A DNA stretch of 64,000 nt from positions 62,001-126,000 of the forward strand of contig DAOUMS010000007.1 of the NCBI GenBank assembly GCA_034409565.1, read 5' to 3'. This document shows positions 7,181 through 14,935 of this stretch, piece after piece. Below the pieces are notes generated by a model. That model ran no database searches. It saw nothing but the letters and a program-made list of their open reading frames with translations, and was not told the DNA's origin. This DNA comes from E44-bin89 sp034409565. GTDB taxonomy: Bacteria > Chloroflexota > Dehalococcoidia > Dehalococcoidales > RBG-16-60-22. The position numbers were made by a program, and so were the translations under genes. How positions within the stretch are numbered: position 1 is the stretch's first letter; each line of letters begins with the position of its first letter.

Positions 7181-7948
7181 ATAGATACGCGACTGCTCAG
7201 ACGCTGGGCGATTTTTACCATACTGGCCGCACTATTCTTTGTGCTTATTGCCAACCTGGAATGGTGGGAGTCATCACTGCGTTTTTTCTTCCCTCAAGAA
7301 TCGCGTGTGGTTCACCCCCGTGCCAGCCTTCTGGTGCTGGTCTGGGAGCACATCAGGTTGGTCGTCATCTCCAGCACGATAACGGTTATAATCGGGGTAC
7401 CGGTGGGCATCTGGGTCACCAGAGACAGTGGCAAGGACTTCTTACCGATAGTAACTGACATTACTTCCTTTGGGCAGACATTCCCCCCGGTAGCGGTGCT
7501 GGCACTGGCGGTGCCAGTTTTAGGATTCGGTCTGCTACCCACAGTAGTTGCCCTCTTCCTTTATGGTTTGCTTCCTGTTGTGCGCAATACGATTGCTGGT
7601 TTGCGGGCGGTTCCTGCCAGCCTGCTGGATGCTGCCTATGGCATGGGAATGAGTCAGAGACAAACACTGTTTCGTGTTGAGATTCCGCTTTCGACGAAAG
7701 TGATTATTGCCGGCATCAGGATTTCGGTTATTATTAACATTGGTACCGCTATGATCGGCGCGGTTATCGGTGCCGGCGGGCTTGGCTCACCCATAATCGC
7801 CGGCCTGGTGCAAGACAATTTAGCCTACATACTGGAAGGTTCAGTGCCGGCAGCATTATTAGCCGTACTCGCTGACCAGTTCTTGGGGAATATCGAGGGA
7901 ACTTTCACTTATTCCGGAGGTATGAATTCGCTGTCTCTACATTCCTAA
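7181..7948 (+). CDS. yehW: osmoprotectant ABC transporter permease (YehW type), probable ATA start
   Basis: Last gene of the transporter operon. The permease core (TM helices, IDAA-type loop LLDAAYGMGMSQRQTLFRVEIPL) is clear from residue 20 onward. The first standard start, GTG 7241, falls in the middle of the first membrane helix and has no ribosome site. Reading on upstream in frame gives a natural N-terminus (xDTRLLRRWAIFTILAAL) beginning at ATA 7181-7183, placed 8 nt behind a perfect GGAGG (7168-7172). I therefore start it at ATA, giving 255 residues. The codon could be a rare ATA initiation, a recent ATG-to-ATA mutation or a base error. With GTG 7241 the protein would be 235 residues. 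Confidence 0.8.
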   Translation: MDTRLLRRWAIFTILAALFFVLIANLEWWESSLRFFFPQESRVVHPRASLLVLVWEHIRLVVISSTITVIIGVPVGIWVTRDSGKDFLPIVTDITSFGQTFPPVAVLALAVPVLGFGLLPTVVALFLYGLLPVVRNTIAGLRAVPASLLDAAYGMGMSQRQTLFRVEIPLSTKVIIAGIRISVIINIGTAMIGAVIGAGGLGSPIIAGLVQDNLAYILEGSVPAALLAVLADQFLGNIEGTFTYSGGMNSLSLHS

Positions 7949-8040
7949 ACAGCAAGTGGTAACTATATGGTATTGTGATTATCAGCAACGGCTCAGCCCG
8001 TTAAGACTATAATTACAACAGGTATATTAAGGAGGGAACT

Positions 8041-8568
8041 ATGGAGTGGCATGATTTGCTTGCCGACGGCTATGGACGCGTGCTTGAGGTGCTGGAAAGA
8101 GTACTCAAAGGACTTACCCAGGATGATCTGGACTGGCAACCCCGCCCCGACTGCAATAGTATCGGCTGGTTAGCCTGGCACCTGACACGCCAGCAGGATG
8201 CCCAAATTGCCTCTTTAATGGGAGAGGAGCAGTTGTGGATTAAAGATAGATGGTATGACAACTTCAACCGCTCGCCTGAGCCGGGAGATATTGGCTTCGG
8301 GCACAGTCCGGAGCAGGTGGCAGCATTCCGGTCGCCAGATACGGAGACTCTACTCTCCTATCACCAGGCAGTGCTGAAAAGGTCCAAGCAATATTTTCTC
8401 ACCCTATCGAAAGCTGACCTGGACCGGGAGCTTGAAGAACCGTGGTTTCAGCCGCTGCCCACCGTCGGTGTACGCCTCATCAGTATCATGGATGATGCTG
8501 TTATACATGCTGGCCAAGCGGCTTACGTGCGCGGTCTGCGTCAGGGCAGGGGCTGGCAAAGCTACTAA
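8041..8568 (+). CDS. DinB-fold (DUF664-like) protein
   Basis: 175-residue four-helix-bundle protein of the DinB/YfiT superfamily. It shows GWLAWHLTRQQDAQI around residues 42-56, with a metal-ligand His, and the C-terminal HAGQAAYVRGLR, whose His would complete the usual three-His site. Many relatives are thiol-dependent transferases using bacillithiol or mycothiol. That is of interest because a mycothiol-like biosynthesis block lies at 19.4-23.4 kb. AAGGAGG precedes the ATG by 6 nt. It stands alone after the transporter operon. Confidence 0.75.
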   Translation: MEWHDLLADGYGRVLEVLERVLKGLTQDDLDWQPRPDCNSIGWLAWHLTRQQDAQIASLMGEEQLWIKDRWYDNFNRSPEPGDIGFGHSPEQVAAFRSPDTETLLSYHQAVLKRSKQYFLTLSKADLDRELEEPWFQPLPTVGVRLISIMDDAVIHAGQAAYVRGLRQGRGWQSY

Positions 8569-8640
8569 ACGCTCTTAAAACGTAATAACTCGCGCCTACT
8601 CAAAAGAGTATGGCGGCCAGTTTCTTATCTCTGAACGACA

Positions 8641-8670
8641 TTGATAAATAACAAGTTAGCACGCTACAAT
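8641..8670 (+). promoter_or_regulatory. promoter of the FAD oxidoreductase gene
   Basis: TTGATA (8641-8646), 18 nt spacer, TACAAT (8665-8670), 65 nt before the ATG at 8736. Confidence 0.45.
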
Positions 8671-8735
8671 GACTCTAGATATCGCCTTCACCGACTAAAT
8701 AGCCACAATAAAATGCTTGGAGACGAAGTGTTGAC

Positions 8736-9866
8736 ATGGAAGCGGGAAAAGCTGACGTAATCATCATAGGTGCGGGTGTAATCGGATGCGCAATTGCCTA
8801 TTTCTTGGGTAAGGAAGGAGTGAAAACCGTTATCGTCGAGCAGGACAGCATCGGGGCCCATGCTTCAGGCTATGCCCCGGGTATTCTTAATCCGCAGGTG
8901 GCAATTCCAGAACACTCAGGAATCATGCTACCTCTGACCACAAAAAGTTTTCAGTTACACAAAGAACTCTCTCAGCCATTGTTAGCAGAGGCAGGGATTG
9001 ACTATTATTTTCGCCGGTCAGCGCTTCTCACCCTTGCCTTTACCCAGGATGAAGAGCGGGAGATCAAGAACAGAATTGAAGTGCTACAACAGCAAGGATT
9101 TAAAATAAACTGGTTAGATGGTGATGCCGTGCGTTTAATAGATAGCCGGATTTCCCCTGAGGTAATAGGGGCCGCCTATAGCGAGGACGCAGCAGAACTG
9201 GACAGCTACCGGTACGCTTTGGCCCTGGCTCAGGCTGCCGAAAAATATGGGGCTGAAATCCGTAATGGACGGTTCACCGGACTAAAAAGAAACGGCCCAA
9301 AGTTAACCGCTGTACAGCTATCATCAGGTGATGTTGCCTGCGATTGCGCGGTTCTGGCTATGGGGCCTTGGGCGGGGTTGGCCTCTTCATCTCTGGGGTT
9401 TCCCATACCCGTCAGCCCGCAGAAGGGTCAGACGTTGAGAGTTCGGGCTTCGGGACCACCTTTCACCACCATACTTGCCTGGAACTCTAACTACAACACA
9501 ACCACAAGACAGGATGCACTTATCTACCACGGGGCCACCCATGAAGATGTCGGTTTTAACGAAGAACCCTCAGCAGAAGGCAGGGACAAGCTGATAGATA
9601 GCTTGGTTACTCTGGTGCCTTCGCTTGTAGAAGCAGAAGTTGTCTTGCAAACCGCCTGTCTCAGGCCACTCTCAGCTGACGGACTGCCCATAATCGGAGA
9701 GGTACCTGGTTGGGGCGGCGTTTATCTCGCCACCGGTCACTGGACGAAGGGCATTTTGCTTAGTCCAGTAACGGGACGCATAATAACAGAATTGATATTG
9801 AAAGGCACGACCCCCTTGCCAATCGAACCCTTTTCCATCACCCGCTTTGGCTCTCACCACTCCTGA
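8736..9866 (+). CDS. FAD-dependent amine/amino-acid oxidoreductase (DAO family)
   Basis: 376 residues of the D-amino-acid oxidase / glycine oxidase (ThiO) / sarcosine oxidase family. The Rossmann dinucleotide motif GAGVIGCAIAYFLG lies at about residues 13-26 and is followed by VIVEQD; the C-terminal FAD-binding segment is LRPLSADGLPIIGE...GVYLATGHWTKGILLSPVTG. The expected product is an imino acid or aldehyde plus reduced flavin. No thiamine genes are near, so ThiO function is not supported. It is convergent with the EamA gene, 8 nt apart. Confidence 0.8.
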   Translation: MEAGKADVIIIGAGVIGCAIAYFLGKEGVKTVIVEQDSIGAHASGYAPGILNPQVAIPEHSGIMLPLTTKSFQLHKELSQPLLAEAGIDYYFRRSALLTLAFTQDEEREIKNRIEVLQQQGFKINWLDGDAVRLIDSRISPEVIGAAYSEDAAELDSYRYALALAQAAEKYGAEIRNGRFTGLKRNGPKLTAVQLSSGDVACDCAVLAMGPWAGLASSSLGFPIPVSPQKGQTLRVRASGPPFTTILAWNSNYNTTTRQDALIYHGATHEDVGFNEEPSAEGRDKLIDSLVTLVPSLVEAEVVLQTACLRPLSADGLPIIGEVPGWGGVYLATGHWTKGILLSPVTGRIITELILKGTTPLPIEPFSITRFGSHHS

Positions 9867-9874
9867 TGTCCCTG

Positions 9875-10750
9875 TCAAGGGGCCATTGAGATCAGACTAA
9901 GGCCAGCTATTATGAGGCACGAACCGATAATACGACCTTTGCCAAAAGGTTCCCTAAGTAATAATGTACCAAACACAACTCCTATGACTATCCCGACCTC
10001 GCGGGCTGGCGCGATGTAGCTAACTCTGGAAAATTGGAAAGCAAACAGAATGAGGCCATAGGCAAGAAACATCAGTAATCCGGATAGAAAAATGTTTCCC
10101 ATCTTTTTCCTTATTTCAATTCTAATCGTGCTTATCCCGTGAAACCACCATATATATGGCGTTAAAAATAAAGCGCTACCCAAGACCAAAAAATACATGT
10201 ATAGAAAGGGGTTAACATAGCTAACACCCACTTTATCCCAAACTGAATAGGCGGCTATGACCAGCCCTGTAAGTAGTGCATATCTGGCCCCAGAGTCCCT
10301 GAATATTTTTAAGGGAGCATGTAATAGCTCCATGAAGTTTCCCCACCAATATACGGTAAAAATGCCCACGACTACACATATAATCCCGATTATTGCCGGA
10401 GGTGTGATTACCTCTTTAAGCAAAAGTGCGCCGATAATTGGAACCAGTGCCGATCCCATGCCTCTGGCAATCGGATAGGCTAGAGACAGGTCAGCATGGG
10501 CATAACTGCGCCCCAGGAATGTAAAATAAAGAACGTGCAGGACTACTGTACCAAAGATAAACCACCATCCAGGGTAAAGTATCTGGTATTTACAGATTAA
10601 GAAGATAAGAAGAGGTAATAACAATACGCTTGAAGATACAAGCACACACCAGAAAAATACCTCTTGATTTATGGCGCGCTTGGCTAGTAAGTTCCAAGTA
10701 GCATGCGATAAGGCTGAAAGTAATACTAATATCAGTGCGAGTGTGGTCAC
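9875..10750 (-). CDS. EamA/DMT-family permease
   Basis: 291 residues with ten hydrophobic segments in two EamA repeats of five each, both beginning with an SALSHATWNLLAKRA-like or AYSVWDKVGV segment. Members export or import amino acids, nucleobases or other metabolites; the substrate is unknown. The start is GTG 10748-10750. There is no ribosome site: a perfect TATAAT (minus strand, 10757-10762) lies only 6 nt before the GTG, so the mRNA is probably leaderless. Base composition is AT-rich compared with core genes, matching its place in the tRNA-flanked region. Confidence 0.8.
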   Translation of the reverse strand: MTTLALILVLLSALSHATWNLLAKRAINQEVFFWCVLVSSSVLLLPLLIFLICKYQILYPGWWFIFGTVVLHVLYFTFLGRSYAHADLSLAYPIARGMGSALVPIIGALLLKEVITPPAIIGIICVVVGIFTVYWWGNFMELLHAPLKIFRDSGARYALLTGLVIAAYSVWDKVGVSYVNPFLYMYFLVLGSALFLTPYIWWFHGISTIRIEIRKKMGNIFLSGLLMFLAYGLILFAFQFSRVSYIAPAREVGIVIGVVFGTLLLREPFGKGRIIGSCLIIAGLSLISMAP

Positions 10751-10893
10751 GGGGATATTATATCATCGCACGTTATCTATTAATACAGGATTATCACTGT
10801 AGATATTAACTCCATCTGAAGTAACAATTTTCTTTATAATATTGATAATCCCGGTACTTCTGATCGATATACTTAATGCTTGTTCGTGTCAAC

Positions 10894-10920
10894 CAAAAAA
10901 GCCCAGCCTTTTGACTGGGT
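10894..10920 (-). terminator. terminator of the tRNA-fMet gene
   Basis: On the minus strand CCCAG...CTGGG (hairpin 10902-10919, loop TCAAAAGG) is followed by CTTTTTT, beginning about 16 nt after the tRNA CCA end. Confidence 0.8.
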
Positions 10921-10935
10921 CAAACTCAAATCTAT

Positions 10936-11010
<75 letters not shown>

Positions 11011-11025
11011 CCACTTGACATACCC

Positions 11026-11055
11026 AGTATAATTCCTGTTAGAATTGGGTGTCAA
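11026..11055 (-). promoter_or_regulatory. promoter of tRNA-fMet
   Basis: Minus strand TTGACA (11050-11055), 18 nt spacer, TATACT (11026-11031). The predicted transcript starts a few bases before the mature tRNA 5' end at 11010. Confidence 0.75.
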
Positions 11056-11131
11056 GGAAACCTGCCGGGCGGCAGCTTATCGGCGGGCCATTTATTTCTT
11101 GGCCCGACCTAAAATTTAAGCATTTCAAGCA
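11056..11131. other. short hairpins in the gap between tRNA-fMet and the DksA-like gene
   Basis: The 394-nt stretch 11011-11404 has no long gene. It holds the tRNA promoter, two inverted repeats (CTGCC/GGCAG at about 11061-11074; CGGGCC 11084-11089 with GGCCCG 11101-11106), a plus-strand promoter (11132-11160) and a tiny open frame (11167-11271). The function of the hairpins is not clear. Confidence 0.4.
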
Positions 11132-11160
11132 TTGACCAAGCGGGGGAAATGGGTTACACT
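11132..11160 (+). promoter_or_regulatory. sigma70-type promoter upstream of the DksA/lspA/rluD operon
   Basis: TTGACC (11132-11137), 17 nt spacer, TACACT (11155-11160). Transcription would begin near 11167, at the ATG of a 34-codon open frame, and could run on into the DksA-like gene. Confidence 0.55.
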
Positions 11161-11166
11161 TATGGC

Positions 11167-11271
11167 ATGAAATACTTCGGTGATACTGCGACCGAAGCTA
11201 AAAACACTCAAGTTTTGCTCACGATTACTGAGGAAGGTAAGCGGCTGGCAAGGTGTGCCGGCGGTGAATAA
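11167..11271 (+). CDS. possible 34-residue leaderless small protein
   Basis: Open frame from ATG 11167 to TAA 11271, beginning MKYFGDTATEAK and ending ARCAGGE. No ribosome site; the ATG coincides with the predicted transcription start of the promoter at 11132-11160. It could be a short leader peptide for the downstream operon. No family recognised, and chance cannot be excluded. Confidence 0.3.
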   Translation: MKYFGDTATEAKNTQVLLTITEEGKRLARCAGGE

Positions 11272-11404
11272 CACTCGGTAGGCCATTCTGCCCACCATTG
11301 ATTTCTTAATTGCTGATCAGATAGATACACTCGATTATATCTGTTTCAGCCTGATTTGAAATATAACTGACGACCCATCTCAAAGGTGAGAGTAGGGAGG
11401 GAAA

Positions 11405-11785
11405 ATGACAACCAATTACAGTATACTTCGGTCCCGACTGGAGGCGGAGCAGAAACGTTTGACGGAGGAGCTGGAACAGCTTCAGGCCAGTGCCAACCCC
11501 ACCGATGAGCGACGGGAAGGCAGTCCGTTTGGCAAGCGTGAGGAGGAGGCAACGGAGGCACTTGAGCTGGAGAAACGCCTTGTTCTGGAGAGAAGGATAA
11601 AAGAACAGCTGGTCGGCGTGGAGCACGCTTTACATAAATATGAAGAGGGCACCTACGGCTACTGCGATAGCTGTGGTCAGCCCATAGACCCGCAGAGACT
11701 GGAGGCAATTCCCGAGGCAAGCTTGTGCATAAAATGTAAGGCTCAGCAGGCAAAGAATGCGAAAGGAAAAGCGCCCGCCGTCTAG
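11405..11785 (+). CDS. TraR/DksA-family zinc-finger protein
   Basis: 126 residues. The N-terminal half is a coiled-coil pair (SRLEAEQKRLTEELEQLQAS ... ELEKRLVLERRIKEQL). The C-terminal zinc finger is C-x2-C ... C-x2-C (CDSC at about 89-92, CIKC at about 110-113) with the family phrase YGYCDSCGQPIDPQRLEAIPEASLCIKC. DksA-like proteins enter the RNA polymerase secondary channel and tune rRNA and stress transcription. The acidic tip differs from E. coli DksA, so it may be a general DksA/TraR relative. GGGAGGG lies before the ATG. The 3' end overlaps lspA by 29 nt. Confidence 0.85.
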   Translation: MTTNYSILRSRLEAEQKRLTEELEQLQASANPTDERREGSPFGKREEEATEALELEKRLVLERRIKEQLVGVEHALHKYEEGTYGYCDSCGQPIDPQRLEAIPEASLCIKCKAQQAKNAKGKAPAV

Positions 11786-12251
11786 GTGGCGTTACCTGAT
11801 ATTTTTTCTAGTCGCCCTATTCATCATAGGTGCTGACCAGCTCAGCAAGGCGTGGATAAGGTCAAGCCTGCCGGAAGGGCACTCACTGTTCAGACTGGGT
11901 TTTTTCCGCCTCACACATGTCCACAATACCGGAGCTGCCTTTGGTCTTTTCCCGGACCAGTCTTTCATTTTGACCATTTTTGCCATAATTGCCGGCACCG
12001 CGGTCCTGTTTCTTGTCCTTTATGGCCATCGTTACTTTCCCTGGCTGGAGAACCTTTCCATCATGCTCGTTTTTGGACTGGTGCTCGGCGGCACGGTGGG
12101 TAATCTCATTGACCGCTTCCGCTTCGGCTATGTTACCGATTTCATTGATTTCAGCTACTGGCCGGCATTCAATATCGCTGACTCTGCCGTCACGGTTGGC
12201 GTCATTCTTTTCGCTTTGCTTTTACTGCGCCATGCTCAAACCGAGAAATAA
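11757..12251 (+). CDS. lspA: lipoprotein signal peptidase (signal peptidase II)
   Basis: 164-residue membrane protease that cleaves prolipoproteins before the lipidated Cys. Four transmembrane segments are visible. The conserved NTGAAFG (57-63) is present, and the catalytic aspartates are Asp119 (GNLIDR) and Asp142 (FNIADSA). Several lipobox proteins in this window (osmF product, LRR protein, chagasin-like, CAP protein) would be its substrates. It overlaps the DksA-like gene and is overlapped by rluD for 20 nt, so the three are probably translated as one operon. Confidence 0.95.
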   Translation: MRKEKRPPSRWRYLIFFLVALFIIGADQLSKAWIRSSLPEGHSLFRLGFFRLTHVHNTGAAFGLFPDQSFILTIFAIIAGTAVLFLVLYGHRYFPWLENLSIMLVFGLVLGGTVGNLIDRFRFGYVTDFIDFSYWPAFNIADSAVTVGVILFALLLLRHAQTEK

Positions 12252-13152
12252 TAGCACCGCCAAGACCTACCATTTGGTGGTCAGTATCGCTGGTGTCCGG
12301 CTGGACAGATTTATCGCCGGGGAGTGCCCGGAGCTCACTCGGACCCACGCCCAGAAATTAAGCGCCGATGGCCTGATTACGGTCAATGGTAGAGAGGTCA
12401 GATCGAGCTTCAAGCTCGCTGCCGGTGACAGGGTGGATATTACTGTTCCCCCCGCACCGCCCAGCCCCTTGCTGCCGGAGACCATCCCCCTGAATATCGT
12501 CTATGAAGATGAAGACCTGCTGGTGGTGGACAAGCCGCCTGGGCTGACGGTCCACCCGGCGCCGGGGCATCCCGACCGTACCCTGGTCAATGCCCTGCTC
12601 GCTCGCGTTCCCCACCTGGCCCAAATGGGTGATTCCCTCCGACCGGGCATTGTGCACCGGCTGGACAAAGATACCTCGGGCCTGATGCTCGTGGCCAAAA
12701 ACCGTGTGTCGCAGTTGAACCTGATAGAACAGTTCAAGGAACGTTCCGTGACCAAGGCATACCTGGCGCTGGTGAAGGGGCACCTCACGCCGGACAGAGG
12801 CATTATTGACGCCGCCATCGGGCGTGACGCGCGCGACCGCAAGCGCATGGCGGTGGTGAGAGAGGGCCGGCCGGCGCGCACGCAGTACCAGGTGGTGAAA
12901 TATATCAATGACTATACGCTGCTGGAAATCATGCTGGAAACAGGGCGCACCCACCAGATACGGGTGCACCTGGCGGCCATCGGCTACCCGGTCGTTGGCG
13001 ACGCTGTCTACGGCGTGAAATCGCCGCATCTCTCAAGGCAGTTCCTGCACGCCTGTCGCCTCGGCTTCAGACTGCCAGCAAACGGGGAGTACGTGGAGTT
13101 TAAATCTGAGCTTCCCCGGGATTTGGCGCAGGCCTTGGCAAAAATGAGCTAG
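12232..13152 (+). CDS. rluD: RluA/RluD-family 23S rRNA pseudouridine synthase
   Basis: 306 residues starting at ATG 12232 inside the end of lspA; this start gives the normal family length. An S4 RNA-binding domain covers about residues 15-80 (RLDRFIAGECPELTRTHAQKL). The catalytic domain carries HRLDKDTSG with catalytic Asp145, and the C-terminal ETGRTHQIRVHLAAIGYPVVGD block. It isomerises uridines in large-subunit rRNA (RluD acts on helix 69). The lspA-rluD arrangement is common in bacteria. Confidence 0.92.
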   Translation: MLKPRNNSTAKTYHLVVSIAGVRLDRFIAGECPELTRTHAQKLSADGLITVNGREVRSSFKLAAGDRVDITVPPAPPSPLLPETIPLNIVYEDEDLLVVDKPPGLTVHPAPGHPDRTLVNALLARVPHLAQMGDSLRPGIVHRLDKDTSGLMLVAKNRVSQLNLIEQFKERSVTKAYLALVKGHLTPDRGIIDAAIGRDARDRKRMAVVREGRPARTQYQVVKYINDYTLLEIMLETGRTHQIRVHLAAIGYPVVGDAVYGVKSPHLSRQFLHACRLGFRLPANGEYVEFKSELPRDLAQALAKMS

Positions 13153-13212
13153 AACGTGGGTGGGGGGGAGTGGTAGAATGATTGAGATAATACCAAGAGA
13201 GGCAGGAACAAA

Positions 13213-13446
13213 ATGGACGTACTGGTAATAATCGGCTTAATACTGGCTATCATCAACCCGGTCATCGGGGGAGTTCTGGTTGGGTATCTGGTCTGGCTCA
13301 GCAATCCAGATATCGGTTTTCAACTTATCGTCCTTTCTTTTACGGTTATGAGCCTTATGGTGATTGGTTTCATAGTCTGGGCGGGCAAGAAGATACAGAA
13401 GCTGGAGCGAAAGCTAGATTCGCTTGAAAATAAGACACAGGGATGA
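13213..13446 (+). CDS. small two-helix membrane protein
   Basis: 77 residues with two hydrophobic helices (about 3-28 and 36-60) and a charged C-terminal coiled-coil (KKIQKLERKLDSLENK). AGAGGCAGG precedes the ATG. Located between rluD and gltX in the same direction. No family recognised; its size and clean start support a real gene. Confidence 0.6.
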   Translation: MDVLVIIGLILAIINPVIGGVLVGYLVWLSNPDIGFQLIVLSFTVMSLMVIGFIVWAGKKIQKLERKLDSLENKTQG

Positions 13447-13450
13447 AATT

Positions 13451-14920
13451 GTGAAACCAGCCGTCAGAGTCCGCTTTGCCCCCAGCCCTACCGGATATCC
13501 CCACGTTGGCAATATCCGCACGGCGCTGTTCAACTGGCTCTTTGCCCGCCACAGCGGCGGTACGTTTATCGTCCGCATCGAGGACACGGACGTTGCTCGC
13601 AAGGTTGAGGGGGCGCTGGAGGCCATTCTCGACGGCCTGCGCTGGCTGGGCCTCGACTGGGATGAGGGGCCAGAGGTGGGTGGTAAATACGGCCCCTATT
13701 TTCAGTCGCAGCGCCTTGACCTCTACCGCGAGGCGGCGGAACGCCTTGTGCAGCAGGGAGACGCTTACTACTGCTACTGCTCTCCGCAACGCCTGGCGGA
13801 GATGCGCGCCGAGCAACAGAAAAGAAAGGGGTCTCTCGGCTATGACCGGCACTGCCGCGACCTGACCGAGACAGAGCGCCGGCAGAAAGAGGCGGAAGGC
13901 ATTACCCCGGTGGTGCGTTTCAAGACGCCCTTGGAGGGGCAGACCAGCTTCCATGATGTCATCTGGGGGGAGGTCACGGTGGAGAACAGCACCCTCGATG
14001 ACTATGTCCTGCTCAAGTCGGACGGCTACCCGACCTACCACTTGGCCAACGTCGTTGACGACCATTTGATGGAAATCAGCCACGTGTTAAGGGCGGAGGA
14101 GTGGCTGTCCAGTGTCCCGCGCCACAAACTGCTCTATAGGGCACTGGGCTACGAGATGCCGCAGCTGGCCCACCTGCCGATGATACTCGGGCCCGACCGC
14201 TCGAAGCTGAGCAAGCGGCACGGCGCGGTGTCCATCACTGAATATAAGGAGCAGGGCTATCTCCCCGAGGTGATGGTCAATTTTCTGGCCCTGCTTGGCT
14301 GGTCGCTGGATGACAGGACAGATATAATCAGCAGAGATGAACTGATAAAGCATTTCTCGCTGGAGCGTATCAGCAAGACGGCGGCCGTTTTCAGTCACGA
14401 AAAGCTCAACTGGATGAATGGGGTTTTCCTGCGTGAGTTGAGCCATGAAGAGTTGTTATCGAAAGTCATGCCGTTTCTGGAGCGCGGCTTGCCGGAAGGG
14501 GTGAAGCGGCCTATTCCTAAAGAATACGTGAGCCAAATTGTGCCCCTGATTCAGGAGCGGATAAACACGCTGGCAGAGGCGGCGGTATATGCTGAATTTT
14601 TCTTCCTCGATGAACTGGAATATGACGCCTCGTTGCTGGTGGGGAAGAAGATGACCACCGAAACTACACTTAGGGCACTGAAAGCCGCTCAGGAAAAACT
14701 GTCCCGGCTGGAAAGCTTTGACCATGATTCGCTGGAAAGGGCGCTCAGGCTCCTGGCTGAGGAGCTGGGGTTCAAGGCGGGGCAGCTTTTCGGCTCGCTG
14801 CGGGTAGCCACCACCGGTCGCACCGCCGCCCCTCCCCTCTTTGCGACGATGGTGGTGCTGGGTAAAGAAAGATGTTTGAGGAGGCTCGGGGTCGCGGTGA
14901 CAAAGCTGGGAAATAAATAA
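13451..14920 (+). CDS. gltX: glutamyl-tRNA synthetase
   Basis: 489-residue class I synthetase that charges tRNA-Glu. GTG 13451 is chosen because it lies 9 nt behind AGGG and directly before the conserved VRVRFAPSPTGYPHVGN; a TTG 27 nt upstream would add an atypical tail. The HIGH-like motif is PHVGN (17-21) and the KMSKS-like motif KLSKRHG (about residue 254). The anticodon-binding domain follows from about residue 330. A GlnRS gene lies 15 nt downstream, so this enzyme need not mischarge tRNA-Gln. Confidence 0.95.
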   Translation: MKPAVRVRFAPSPTGYPHVGNIRTALFNWLFARHSGGTFIVRIEDTDVARKVEGALEAILDGLRWLGLDWDEGPEVGGKYGPYFQSQRLDLYREAAERLVQQGDAYYCYCSPQRLAEMRAEQQKRKGSLGYDRHCRDLTETERRQKEAEGITPVVRFKTPLEGQTSFHDVIWGEVTVENSTLDDYVLLKSDGYPTYHLANVVDDHLMEISHVLRAEEWLSSVPRHKLLYRALGYEMPQLAHLPMILGPDRSKLSKRHGAVSITEYKEQGYLPEVMVNFLALLGWSLDDRTDIISRDELIKHFSLERISKTAAVFSHEKLNWMNGVFLRELSHEELLSKVMPFLERGLPEGVKRPIPKEYVSQIVPLIQERINTLAEAAVYAEFFFLDELEYDASLLVGKKMTTETTLRALKAAQEKLSRLESFDHDSLERALRLLAEELGFKAGQLFGSLRVATTGRTAAPPLFATMVVLGKERCLRRLGVAVTKLGNK

Positions 14921-14935
14921 GATGGTACTATTGAT

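Noticed and set aside
6502..7254. 250-codon minus-strand frame opposite the transporter ATPase
   Set aside because: Ser/Arg-rich antisense frame covering the Walker B and CBS region; not a protein.
8686..8700. Short repeat CACCGACTAAAT, also present near 3779
   Set aside because: Only 12 nt, two copies, no structure or positional logic; likely chance.
11989..12231. Longer N-terminus for the RluD-type gene
   Set aside because: That part reads through lspA in another frame with no domain; ATG 12232 gives the normal RluD length.
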